A stretch of 64,000 nt of DNA from assembly GCA_963678675.1 (NCBI GenBank), contig OY783200.1:15681246-15745245 (forward strand), read 5' to 3'. Positions 42,560-54,385 of this stretch are shown in pieces (within the stretch, counting starts at the first letter, position 1; every line of letters starts with the position of its first letter). This DNA comes from Xiphydria camelus (Eukaryota > Arthropoda > Insecta > Hymenoptera > Xiphydriidae). The notes under the pieces were generated by a model. The model searched no databases. It had not been told where the DNA came from and saw only the letters and a list, made by a program, of their open reading frames with translations. The position numbers and the translations under genes are program-made.

Positions 42560-43686
42560 AGGCAACGCAGATGACCATCTCTTTTGGCCCGATACAGTAG
42601 TCGACGTCCGCTGCCAAGCGATTTGCTCGGATTTCAGTTGGGCCATCAACATCTAGCCCCTCTAAATCCTCACCTCTCCAGTATCATCCGGTGGAGTCCG
42701 TCAGCGGCACACCGACCAAATATAAGGAAACCGGACACGATACGCAGGACATCCAGAAGGACCCTACTATAGCCCCCCCCCCGGGCACATCAACATCAAC
42801 CAGCCGGAGCCCGACGCTGCCTCCTCAGATGAGTGATAGTACGGTGGCTACAACCACCTCGGCACCTGCTACTCCTCGTATTTCGCCAACCATGAACTTC
42901 AGGCGTGGAGCGGCGACAAGGCAGGGGCGAGCCACTAGCGCCCTACCTGCGTCTCCGAGGTTAACAAGGAGTGCGGCCAAAAGGGTGCAGGCCTCTCACC
43001 GTGGAACGAACACCCCCATGGCCAGCCTTCCGGAGATCACCACCAGTCACTGCGAGAGTGACATACGCTGCCATCGCTGCCACTCTCCCTACGCCCGTTG
43101 CTGCCACTGTCGCCAACAAGGAAGCAATGACACAGCACAAACGACAACAACAGCAGGGACAGCCATCCATCGTTGCGCAGACTCCCTCTCCCCCATCAGG
43201 TACTTACCCCGTCAGGTAAGGCCCTATTCATCCCCACCTCGAGTCCGGTTGTCACAATCACCGCCACCGCCATTACCACCTCGGTGTGTGGCGGGCCCAT
43301 TTGCTTGTCGAGCATCTAACCTAGGAGGGGAAGGGTAACTCCTCCTAGGGTTACCTAAGTTGGAAGAGGTGGCTGAAGTGGAGGAAGAAGAAACGGACTA
43401 CAAGAAGAGGCCTTCTACCAATACCCACAGGAACCACCGAGGAGGTGCCTGCCGTAATATCGGATGCAGGCACCGGGGCAGGAGAGGAGGAAACTCCAGC
43501 CAAACGCCTCAGCGACAAAAAATCGTCACCTTATCCGTCGCGGGATGACCGAAGGTACTACGGTCAGGTTGTTCAAGGCGGTCCGCGCGACCATCTAGCG
43601 GGTTACCGTCGTCGTCATCTGGCGATGACGAGTTGTTCTGGAGAAGCACGCACGAGAAAAGGTCATTTCGGTAACGTTTCTTAAAA
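42560..43686 (+). other. GC-rich coding-like island, possibly LINE ORF1
   Basis: Base composition changes sharply from AT-rich to GC-rich. A frame of 215 codons (42691-43338) gives a Pro/Ser/Thr/Arg-rich protein with a Cys/His cluster IRCHRCHSPYARCCHCRQQG; a second short frame (43445-43684) is rich in Arg and Asp. The style resembles the low-complexity N-terminal gag-like ORF of non-LTR retrotransposons, but I find no CCHC knuckle or reverse transcriptase. It could also be a 5' exon of a host gene. No terminal repeats were seen. Confidence 0.35.
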
Positions 43687-44320
43687 CTTTAAAAATAATA
43701 CTAGATGTAGTCGAAAAGTACAATAGTTTAATTCCATTTAGTTAAAATTAGTAAGAGTTGTTATAATTAACGAGACAAATCACCTAATGTATTTAAATGT
43801 AATATTTGTGGTGCATTTTTATTGCTCATTTCACTAACACATCAATTTCGTATGAGAAACGTAATTTATTGTTATGATTCCAAGTTGTAATTACTTATTT
43901 CATTTATTTGGTATTTGGCTTTAGTGGCACATTAATTCAATGCTAAATTAATCTATAAAAAATGTAATGTTTTGTCATTAACTATATATTTATTAGCATT
44001 CCCCGGAACTAATAGAGATGTTACTGAAATGACTGTGGTGTTCCCGAAATGATGGCAGCGTTAATTGTGCATTTTTATATTAAAATGATACACCTGTACA
44101 AATCAAATTAGACTTTATTTCTTGTAAAATAATAATTAATAAGGTTTTCTAGTGTAATGAGCTTAGTTTCTAAGAGATCAACTGTTGTATTGTACGTAAG
44201 AACTTTATAAATTACCATTTAAACTTATGAAAACTATTAGACCTTACATAATAGTGTCCACTTTTTAATAGTACTAACATACAGTAACATAAATAAATTC
44301 TGGAAAAAACAAACAAATCA
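43687..44320. other. AT-rich stretch without a recognised feature
   Basis: No gene, palindrome or match to other repeats in the window. It may hold the 3' end of the adjacent minus-strand TE or unique host DNA. Confidence 0.5.
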
Positions 44321-44323
44321 GTA

Positions 44324-47300
44324 CTATGTAACAAAACAGCCCAAATACTTTTCAAATATTTCGACATCAGTGAAAAAATAGTATCGGCGACTTCCTTTCA
44401 TTTTCAACTTAGGTTCAGGAAGAATCTTTACTATTTGTTCGTAGGAAACATATGAAACGTCTTTATAATCAATCACAAATGTTTTAGCGTCATGATCTTG
44501 GGATTTTAAGAAAGTAACCTTCACTTCGCCATCTTCTACAACTATTGTGTCGGCCATGGCAGCATATCTGTATTTGTTTTTGATGTGTAAACATCTATGC
44601 TATGGCTCTACGGTGGGACCTTCCTGGGAAATCGAGCGTCAGACGTAAGCCGTGTACATGTGACTGCGTCACTCTGTGTGTGGCGCTACTGCGCATACTA
44701 TTCGCGCAAGCTGGATTATCTCAACGGGAAAACATTTTAGAGAAAAATGTTTAATACAAAACTTTAAGGATTTTCCCGTGGCTACCCAGTGGTCGTATTG
44801 GATTTGACCTTGACCGTGACCTTTAAGGTAATATCAAATGCCTTCCTAAACCGTTCATCCGATTACGATGAAACTTTGGGGAATGGTTGGACGCATGCCC
44901 GCGAAAGTTTCTGAGTTAGTAAATCTTATACAGGATGTTCAAAAAGTACCGGTACTGATGATTATTATGCCTTCCTAAACCGTTCATCCGATTGCGATGA
45001 AAAGTTGGGGAATGGTTGGACGCATGCCCGCGAAGGTTTCTGAGTTAGTAAATCTTATAAAAGGTGTTCAAAAAGTACCGGTACTGATGATTATTATGCC
45101 TTCCTAAACCGTTCATCCGATTGCGATGAAAAGTTGGGGAATGGTTGGACGCATGCCCGCGAAGGTTTCTGAGTTAGTAAATCTTATACAGGGTGTTCAA
45201 AAAGTACCGGTACGGATGATTATTATACCTTCCTAAACCGTTCATCCGATTGCGATGAAAAGTTGGGGAATGGTTGGACGCATGCCCGCGAAGGTTTCTG
45301 AGTTAGTAAATCTTATACAGGGTGTTCAGAAAGTACCGGTACGGATGATTATTATGCCTTCCTAAACCGTTCATCCGATTGCGATGAGTTAGTAAATCTT
45401 ATAAAAGGTGTTCAAAAAGTACCGGTACTGATGATTATTATGCCTTCCTAAACCGTTCATCCGATTGCGATGAAAAGTTGGGGAATGGTTGGACGCATAC
45501 CCGCGAAGGTTTCTGAGTTAGTAAATCTTATACAGGGTGTTCAAAAAGTACCGGTACGGATGATTATTATGCCTTCCTAAACCGTTCATCCGATTGCGAT
45601 GAGTTAGTACATCTTATACAGGGTGTTCAAAAAGTACCGGTACGGATGATTATTATGCTTTCCTAAACCGTTCATCCGATTGCGATGAAACTGGGGAATG
45701 GTTGGACGCATACCCGCGAAGGTTTCTGAGTTAGTAAATCTTATAAAAGGTGTTCAAAAAGTACCGGTACTGATGATTATTATGCCTTCCTAAACCGTTC
45801 ATCCGATTGCGATGAAAAGTTGGGAAATGGTAGGACGCATTCCCGCGAAGGTTTCTGAGTTAGTAAATCTTATACAGGGTGTTCAAAAAGTACCGGTACG
45901 GATGATTATTATGTCTTCCTAAACCGTTCATTCGATTGCGATGAAAATTTGGAGAACAGTTGGACGCATATCCGGGAAGGTTTCTGAGATAGTAAATCTT
46001 ATACAGGGTGTTCAAAAAGTCGAACTATACTTGACCTAAATTTGACCTCCGCTGACAATAAAGGTAACATGAAAAAAATGGTCAAGGACACATTTGAACG
46101 TGAAAAAAAATTAATTTGACCTTGATATAACCTTCAAGGTCATGGTCAAGGTCAAATCCAATATGACCATTGCGTAGCCCGGGAAAAATACTAAAAGTTT
46201 TGTATTAAAAATGTATTTAAACAATGGTGGACGGACAAAATCAATCCACAATCTACCCGTGCGAAGCCGGGACGGGCTGTAGTAAATTATAAATCTAATA
46301 TAATAATAATAAATATTTCATTATAGAAAAAATTAAACTTCTTTATGTCGAACTACGACGTCATATTCTTCAATTAAACTCGAACCGCAGATAATTGTAA
46401 GATGTTTACACATCCTCCGTGAGTACAACGGCACTCACACCTTTTTTATTTTCAGTTGGTACATCAATGAGCAAAAAGGTTCCACGATGTATTAAGTTTG
46501 GATGTACGTTTTCTTTGTCAAGTTTATGGGATATACTGGTACTAGCACCAGATTCAATATTGTTTTGATCTTCTCGCAGACGTGCAGATAATGTTTGTAA
46601 ATATTCGTCATCAGAAATGCTTGATCCATACACTGCTTGGTAAAGATTTGTCCTAAAGGTAGTCTTCAAAAGTTCTTTTGGTACTTCTTCCAAACATTCA
46701 CTAGATGCCACCAACTTTGTCTTAAATTCATTCTGATCCGTTCTTAAAGGCTTTAACCATACCTCTCTCTGGAATAGAGTTCATTTTGAAATAATTTCAC
46801 AACACAGGCAGTTGCTTTTTTCCACGTGATTTTAGTAATGTTAATTATACCAGGTATCATATCAACATTCTTCGGAATTATCATCTTCATTGATTCAATG
46901 TCACAACTGGAAATCTGATGAATGTGAACAGTTGAATTTGAAAACAGGTTAACAAAATCTTCAGCAGTTTTAATATCTCTGCCCATCAAAACTTATTTGT
47001 CAGCCGTGCGTTTTACCACTCCACCTATTCCATCCATTGGCCCTTTGCCATGGCCGGGCTCGCAAAAAGTCCAGGTAGTTGTCGATATTTGGGTTTCATT
47101 GATCAGTGTCTTAAGCCATAAGCGAATATTCTTTCGATTACGGTATTGACTGGGAGGTCCATCAGAAAACATGTACAATGTGTCAAAACACGGCCTCTTG
47201 ATTAATATTTTCTTTAAAACAGGTTTTACATGAGCCCAAACGGCATGAGCTTTATATGGTCAAGATTATCACTTACAGTGGCAAATGAGTGTGTTTGTGT

Positions 47301-48323
47301 CGTATCATCAGTGGCATCTTTTATGTAATAGACTCCGGTATGAATTGATAATTTTCCTTTAGAAGCCCAGAAATGTGTTGACTGAATTTCATGCCCATAT
47401 CTAGTAACGAAATTTTCCGAAAAATCAATCTGCATCATAATTTCCTTCTTTTTTAAGTTTCCTTTTATTCCTTTCTTTTCCTTGTTGTTTGCGTAAATGC
47501 CTTACAAATGCTTTTTCATATCTGGAATTGATGCTGCTAATGCAATTTTAAGTTTCTTGACTGTACTTGAGATCAGTACCTTCTTTGTGATTCTTATTAC
47601 TTTGCTTTCTCCTTTTATGATTCTGTTTTCTTTTTGTGATTGCCACTGCCAGTAATTTATTGCATGATTATTTTCTCCCGGATCTATATCAATGTCTTTG
47701 CACATCAGATAAAAGCCAACCATGCATTTAAAAGATGTGAGATCACAGCTGTGCTGTTTTATTAATTCTGGAGTAGTCTTAGCAGTCAGTTGTTTCAAAA
47801 TGTTGAGATTAGTAACCATAAACTCAAAATTTTCGTGCCTTACGCAAAGACATGTTTCACGATCTCTGCAAGTAGTGGCAACTACCCAGAATGGTTTCTG
47901 TCTCAAAAATGTTGGATAGGATATTTTGATTCCGGTTAATTCGACAAATTTAGAATGCAACTCAATTACATTATCTAAAAGAATACGCTTTTGTTTTTTT
48001 ACTTTATCTTTAATAACGTAGTCTTTCTTTCCCGGGCACATTCGACTGACCTCATCACTTTCATAAAAATCAGTGATTTTTCGTTGAACTCTAAGAGAGA
48101 CAACAATGATCGATGCTTTACGATCGGACTTCAAGATGTCTTTGGTATTCTTGTTCTTTGGTAAAAACTTGTTTGCCATATGTTGTAAACGATACTTTTT
48201 AAGAACAGCACCACTCGCGCATTTCATGGAATTTTTTGGTAAATTTTGTGCAGTTTGCTCTAATAGTGTTGAAATTACCTCGCTAAACAGTAATTTTTTT
48301 TCGTACTTCAGGCGGGACATCAT
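44324..48323 (-). pseudogene. TE gene of the GHGKGPMDG family, split by HINE copy 4
   Basis: From ATG 48323 the first frame runs 273 codons and includes LRVQRKITDFYESDEVSRMC, PGKKDYVIKDKVKKQKRILL, FWVVATTCRDRETCLCVRHE and HSCDLTSFKCMVGFY. After small frameshifts follow QIDFSENFVTRYGHEIQSTH (47430), QTHSFATVSDNLDH, MYMFSDGPPSQYRNRKNIRL (47178), CEPGHGKGPMDGIGGVVKR (47060), and a C-terminal part to FLLIDVPTENKK (46447). The HINE interrupts here and the frame resumes at 44581 in phase (NKYRYAAMADTIVVEDGE) to a stop at 44324. The pattern D (IDFSEN), D (FSDGP) and a final H-G-K-G-P-x-D suggests an RNase H-fold DDE-type nuclease, but this is inference; I know the family only as uncharacterised arthropod TE-like proteins. 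Terminal repeats were not found. Confidence 0.65.
44582..46441 (+). mobile_element. HINE copy 4, complete ends, inside the GHGKGPMDG gene
   Basis: GATGTGTAAACATCT (44582) follows TTTTT; the element ends in hairpin GTGAGT...ACTCAC and CACACC (46441) before TTTTTT. It has about ten 129-bp units, several with the same internal deletion (GATTGCGATGAGTTAGTA joins at about 45386 and 45600). The host gene frame is continuous across the insertion when the element is removed. The CCCGTGCGAAGCCGGG Helitron-like hairpin lies at about 46257-46277, but here CTAG is changed (CTGTAG). Confidence 0.85.
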
Positions 48324-48339
48324 AGTTTTTTACTAATTT

Positions 48340-49359
48340 TTTACTTATTGACTTTAGCGTTTGGTGTTGTTTGTATATGTCCGTATCATGGTATTCGTAT
48401 TGGTATCCGTATTGGTGGTTACAGTTGAAGTTCTTTGTAGAGATTTATTACTCCTTTCTCTCTCTCTAATTTCTTTCTCAATCTGTCCACCTTATGCTGC
48501 AATCTCGTTATTTGAATATTTTTTCTCTATAGTTCTATATGCTTCAGCTCTATTTCTCTATTTACTAAAGCATGGTGATGCTATGTATGTCACGAAATCT
48601 TTGAGGGCGTGTACGTAACGCTTTACGTAAGAATTCCGGAATTCGGACAAAATCAATATAATATCAAGTCGACCACTGGATGTACCTATCCTACGTTGTA
48701 ACGTAGTGACTGATTATTCGAAATTCTTACGCTAAATTTTTTTTATCGAATTTCAAATTTTAACGTAGATCGGGCTGAAAAGTGGTAATCGGGGGTTTTT
48801 GACCGCGCTGATTACGAATCTTACGTTGAAAGTGTTTGAAAATTACTTTAGAAGCAGTATTATGTTTTTTAATCTTTAAAATGCACGTGAATTTTGATCG
48901 GTTTTCGTATTTATAGCGAAATTCTTTATTGGTATATACGTAGCGCTTTGCCGAAGAATTTTTGGATTCTGAGAAAATCAATATAGCAAATTGACAACGG
49001 GATACTTCTAACGTTTAATTTTTTTTAGAGAATTATTAATTTAGCGTAGATAGGATTGAAAAATGGTACTAGGGGATCTTTGAACGCGATGATTACGAAT
49101 ATGACATTGAAATTTTTTGAAAATGACTGCAGAAGCCGGATTCTGTATTTTAATGTTTAAATTGTACATGGATTTTGATCGGTTTTCGCGTAAATGTCAG
49201 TTTTCATTTGCGCTGATTTCGAATCTGACGTTCAAAATTTCGAGTGGGCTTTTCGAGTGAAATTATAATTTAAAGCATGGAATTTAAAAATTAAATATCA
49301 GAATCTGGGTTTTAATGTTATTTTTTTTTTAATTTTATATTTCAGATCTCGATAGATGA
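48340..49359 (+). repeat. Family X segment 4, left of TE C
   Basis: Contains the decayed exon end DAMYVTKSLRACT (48577), the modules GGGTTTTTGACCGCGCTGAT (48794) and GCGCTGATTTCGAATCTGAC (49211), then AGATCTCGATAGATGATAA (49345), where TE C begins. The family X sequence resumes at 54962. Confidence 0.65.
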
Positions 49360-49679
49360 TAACACAGTAACACAAAAAAAAATGGGGTATACATTTGATG
49401 CGATATATGCTATCCGTAGTAATTTTGCCTCCTGATCACGAATACGGTGTCAGAATGTGGCCGTCACGTCACAATTTTTTTAACCTCAAAAAACCAGCCA
49501 AAAATCATGTTTTCAAAAAATTAATGGATTTAAACAACATTTGGATAGAAGGGTTTTTTGGTCGCTGATCACGAATCTGGTCAGATTTCAAAAATTCAAG
49601 ATGGCGGATCCAATATGGCGGACGAGATTTTCGAAAATCAACGGATTGTTACCAAATTTGCTATAAAGTGACAACACAT

Positions 49680-50229
49680 ATTTAATTTATCAATCAATCC
49701 GTCTGTCTATCTATTAACTGGTCCTTAGTTCATGAAGTAGCTTAATTACTAACTTCTTATTGTACTATCCTACAATGTTACTTAATTTTTATCTCAGCAT
49801 CTCACTAACACCATATCTTTCTATCTCCTTCCTCACAAACTCACTATCGCACCTACTATCTATCTTCCTAACCCCCCCACCCCATCTTCCCATCTCGATA
49901 TCTCACTATCTTACGATCTTATTTTTTCTTCGAACGATCTTCTCACAGATTTTCTGCTGAATTGCTTTTTGATGTGAAACATCTTATGCCGCGCTTCGGG
50001 GGTGAGACCGGCTGCTCGTGAAACGTCGCTGGAGTGGCTAAATACGCTAAGGCCAGGCGAACGTTCAACATTGCCTCTATATCTATATCTATTCTATATA
50101 TAGATATAGAGGCAACGGTAACCACTTCCTACTTCACGCTCACTGTATCGGTGTACGAAGCAGTATTTACCCTCATTAATGAAAGCATGAGGATTGATTG
50201 ATCATTGGTTAGCACGTTTGAAAATAACA
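49680..50229. other. TE C interior, left, no gene
   Basis: Pyrimidine-rich on the plus strand (49780-49930, many CTATCT and CTCACTAT words). A small palindrome ATATCTATATCTATT / complement lies near 50078-50110. Confidence 0.5.
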
Positions 50230-50560
50230 TTTAAATACCGTTTGTATAGGAAAATTGTTAGATGTGAAACATCGAAATTCTTCTTTGTAGAAAGTATGCG
50301 ATAGGAAGGATGGACCACGCATCCGTTGAAAGAATACGTGCGCCAGTGCGCGCATTTGTATTTATGACTGTGATACCATTAAACGGTACGAACCGTTGTG
50401 TCGAATTCCGTTTATCGCGAGACGGAGCAGCGACTGATGGCAGAGTTAAGAGAGAGTAAACTAAATGCGCTTTTTGAATTAGACACAACGGTTTGTACCG
50501 TTTAATACTATCACAATTATAAATACAAATGCGCACTGGCGAACGTGTTCTTTCGTTTTC
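50230..50560. repeat. Fold-back repeat F7, copy 1
   Basis: Arms with TTGTATTTATGACTGTGATA and ACGGTACGAACCGTTGTGTC face each other around 50430. The left arm starts with AAATTGTTAGATGTGAAACA. The same family forms the outer palindrome at 51340-52455. Confidence 0.7.
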
Positions 50561-51339
50561 AGCTAGATTTACTCAAGTGGACACAACATTGAGAACAATC
50601 TAGCGAGAGTTAGTCTAGAATCTCGGTTGAGAAAAAAAAATGATATCGCTACAGTCAATGTTACAACTGACCTTGCGTTACAATCGATATCACTCTCCCC
50701 TACCTAGTATGTAATAATATGTTACCGATAATAACAGTGCACTATCGGTATGTAACCTCTGAACGGCACCTCTCAAATAGCCCACGCCTCGGATAAATGC
50801 TCCATTTTGGAGAGTCTTCTGTATTTAGACGAGTACTATGAATCAATTATGTAGTTAATTTAATGAGCATTAAAAAGTTCTTCAAAAAGTTAAGCGGCTC
50901 AGCGTGCCAAAACATTGATGCAGCATGCCCCGAACATGAGGTAAATTGCACAAAACACGCATAGATTATTATTTTTCTTTATAACTCCATTAAATTTTTT
51001 AATATCTTCAATTTTGTTCCATAATTTTATTTCCAATACGTTAAACTATATTATATAACTCTCAAAAATTAGTTATCATTTTAAGTAAAATAGAAAAACA
51101 AAAAAGCAAGTATTCAATAGTCTTAAAAGTTCTATCAAGCCATAGGTATAATCCTAAAAATCCACGGGGGGGGGGGGGGTCGAGTTTGGTATGACTGGAT
51201 AGAACTTTTAAAAATATTGAAACCGTGTTTTCTTGTTTTTCGTTTTGAAGTTTTTTTCCATTCATTTTTAGGATTTCGTATTTTTATGTTTCCCCCATCG
51301 ATTGGAGCGCCATATACCCAAGGTACAAAATAAGTCAAA

Positions 51340-52455
51340 GAAACATATGAGGCTAAACTTATTCACCAGGAAAGGAAATTTAATCGCCATTATCTTATTA
51401 TCTATGAACTTTAGGCCCACATCGATGTAAGATACTTTGTTGTAGATAAAAATACGCGTGTGTATAATAACATATAATATAAAACAGTTTTTATAGAAAA
51501 ATTGTTAGATGTGAAACATCGAAATTCTTCTTTGTAGAAAGTATGCGATAGGAAGGATCGACCACGCGTCCGTCGAAAGAACACGTGCGCCAGTGCGCAT
51601 TTGTATTTATGACTGTGATACTATTAAACGGTACGAACCGTTGTGTCTAATTAAAAAAGCGCATTTAGTTTACTCTCTCTTAACTCTACCATCGGTACTG
51701 TTTAATAATATCACAGTCATAAATACAAATGCGCACTGGCGCACGTGTTCTTTCGACGGACGCGTGGTCGATCCTTCCTATCGCATACTTTCTACAAAGA
51801 AGAATTTCGATGTTTCACATCTAACAATTTTTCTATAAAAACTGTTTTATATTATATGTTATTATACAGGGTGATTCGAAATGGGCGCACTTCCTCTCGT
51901 AGAGAGATTCTTCGCAAAAAACTGAACCGAAAGTTCATGTACAAAATTGTTGTGCTCCGCCTAGTTTACAAGATAATTCAGTTCGAAAATATCCAATCCA
52001 AAGTCAGATTCAAGGGACAACCAGGGCCGTGATAACTGGGGCTAACTTCATAAGACTGACAGACAAATTATGTATCGCGATAAAGTCGAATGCGAAACAG
52101 ATAGGACTAACTATAGAATGCTTACTCACTAATCTTATGAAGTTGGCCCCAGTTATCACGGCCCTGGTTGTCCCTTGAATCTGACTTTGGATTGGATATT
52201 TTCGAACTGGATTATTTTGTAAACTAGGCGGAGCACAAACATTTTGTACAGGAACTTTCGGTTCAGTTTTTTGCGAAGAATCTCTCTACGAGAGGAAGTG
52301 CGCCCATTTCGAATCACCCTGTACACACACGTATTTTTATCTACAACAAAGTATCTTACATCGATGTGGGCCTAAAGTTCATAGATAATAAGATAATGGC
52401 GATTAAATTTCCTTTCCTGGTGAATAAGTTTAGCCTCATATGTTTCTTTGACTTA
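51340..52455. repeat. Fold-back repeat F7, copy 2, right arm interrupted by E4
   Basis: The left arm (51340-51645) is continuous. The right arm (51655-52455) is its complement but is broken at TA (51865) by a 455-bp element. A 14-base G run lies just outside at 51166-51179. Confidence 0.8.
51867..52321. mobile_element. E4: CAGGGTG-ended fold-back, TA target duplication
   Basis: Ends CAGGGTGATTCGAAATGGGC and complement; TA on both sides (51865-51866, 52322-52323). Arms of about 200 bp leave a loop of about 60 bp. The left arm of F7 gives the unfilled site with one TA. No coding part. Confidence 0.85.
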
Positions 52456-52508
52456 TCAAATATCTATTTACAATCGTGATGTATTATAGATTGTACACAC
52501 ATACGTAT

Positions 52509-54134
52509 TTATTTTTTTTGGTTCTTGCGTGTCTCTCTTCTAAGTGACCAGCAAAAGTCCGCCAACATATGATCATCCCATTTTCCTTGGTATCGATTTT
52601 CCACGACTTTTATGTCTTGGTGACAGCGTTCACCTTGTTCCTAGTGAGGAACCTCTTGTCGGAATTTTTCGGATAAATACTGGAAATATTTGCCTTCTTC
52701 GTTTAAGGCTTTTGTAAATTGCTTTATAAGCCCAAGTTTTATGTGGAGAGGAGGGATGAGAACTTTTTTTTGGATCTACTAATGGCTCAAACAGTACATT
52801 ATCCTCACCAGCAGTAAAAGACCTTCTTGCCGGCCAAATTTCCTTTTTGTAGTGGTGTTCTCTATCTCTACTCTTCCACAGACACTTATAGCAAGGATAA
52901 CGTGTGTACCCAGACTGTTGCCCAAGCAATATCGTTAACATTTTTAAATCTCCGCATATATCCCAGTTATGTTCAGCATACTTTATTTTCTCCAAAAGCT
53001 TTTTCATTTTCTCGTAATGCTCTTCCATGACTGTTGAATGAGCTATTGGAATGGGGCATAAATATTGGTGTTATGCAGCAAAACAGTCTTTATGCTACGT
53101 TTCGAAGAGTCTATGAACAATCTCCAGTGTTTAGGATTGTATACATTTTTCTTACATTTATTTATTAAACCTTTTACATTAGTACAATATGCAAGTGACA
53201 TTGTATTATCCATTGTAAAGTATTTTCTGAATTCTTCGTCTCTGTGTCTATAAAATGAGACTCTTGTTTCTGGCTGAAGTAAGTTCCTCTTCTTTAAAAA
53301 TGAAGCTAGATGCTCTGCACCGTCTTTGGCTAAACCTAAATCTCGAACAAGATCATTAAGTACCGGCTGTGATACTAATTTTGGTTCTGGTTGACGATCA
53401 TATGGGAGGAATTCGTTGTCTTCATTGCTGTCTTACTATCAACATCATTATCGATGGCACTCTGTTCGTCAGATACGTCAACGTTTGATTCTTGTTCGGC
53501 AGATTCGCATTCTACGTTTTTGGCATTATCTGATGATATGCAATCATCGATTTCAATAGCACCAGCAGCAAGTAATTCAGAGTTAGAATTTGCCTTAATT
53601 GGTTTTGTCACCTATGAAACATCCACGTAAGAAATTCTACATTTACTTTTGCGGTTATGCCCTGTCACGTCATTCATACAAAAATAACAGTCATTTTTGC
53701 TATGCGGTCTATTCCATAATGCTGGTCTAGAATATTTGATGACCTCCTCATCCTTGCCATACAACATTATTCTGCAAGAGCTGCAAATGACATGCGGAAC
53801 CCATTTCGTTTCCTGGTTAAGTACCTCAAAACCAAAACAATCTTTATACATTTTTTTTAATTCTGTCACTTATAGCTAATCCTCTGTTGCTCACTACGTA
53901 TTTACAATAAATATAACAAAATACATCACAGTTTTTATCACAATTATGAAATCGCCTTGCACCATATGATTCATTTCTTGTAGCATTATACTCTACATGA
54001 GCCAAGTCACCAACACATCTAGAGCTACGGTCGCATGATGACGACGATCGCGAGCCCGCTTTCCCACCCTGTCCGATCGCCGATATTGGGTTTCTGAGTC
54101 CCTGTACCGTAACTTTTCTTCTTGTGCCTGTCAT
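52509..54134 (-). pseudogene. TE C transposase-like gene, LHIKLGLMK family, C-terminal deletion
   Basis: The ATG at 54134 (MTGTRRKVTVQGL) is in the same context as copies A and B. The N-terminal zinc-binding part spans two frames (CDVFCYIYCKY; then TKWVPHVICSSCRIM and NDCYFC), followed by an acidic linker (53600-53450). The central block is the best kept in the window: PVLNDLVRDLGLAKDGAEHL, SLAYCTNVKGLINKC, WRLFIDSSKRSIKTVLLHNT (53090-53130) and, at 53028-52700, NWDICGDLKMLTILLGQQSG, YPCYKCLWKSRDREHH and IWPARRSF. After a shift LIPPLHIKLGL follows, then QYLSEKFRQE joins directly to EQGERCHQDIKVVENRYQG, showing a deletion of about 130 codons that carry the GIFDGPQI and NFLGN blocks in other copies. 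It ends MLADFCW and a stop at 52509. Confidence 0.75.
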
Positions 54135-54350
54135 GATGGCTAAAGTAAACCAAAACGTACCGGAAGGTAGATCTGAACCTATCTAAATCTAGTCTTCAAG
54201 ATTGAAGGACTTGCACCTAAATGTACTGTATCTGTTCGTGATACCTGTCGCTATGCTTACGTTAGATCAAATTGACTCGACGCAAGAGCTTGGTTGCCTT
54301 GATGACTGTTAGTTGAGACGAGGAACACGACACGATGATGTTGACAATAC

Positions 54351-54385
54351 ACTGACGAAGACGCGATTGGCTCCGTCTTATATAA
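54351..54385 (-). promoter_or_regulatory. TATA box and initiator of the TE C gene
   Basis: On the minus strand TTATATAAG (54385-54378) is followed, with 31 bp between the first T of TATA and the A of the initiator, by TCAGT (54355-54351). TCAGT is the arthropod initiator core and the spacing is that of a standard TATA promoter. Transcription would start at 54353, 219 bp before the ATG at 54134. Confidence 0.55.

Noticed and set aside
53391..53630. Plus-strand frame rich in Ser over TE C
   Set aside because: Antisense shadow of the acidic linker on the minus strand.
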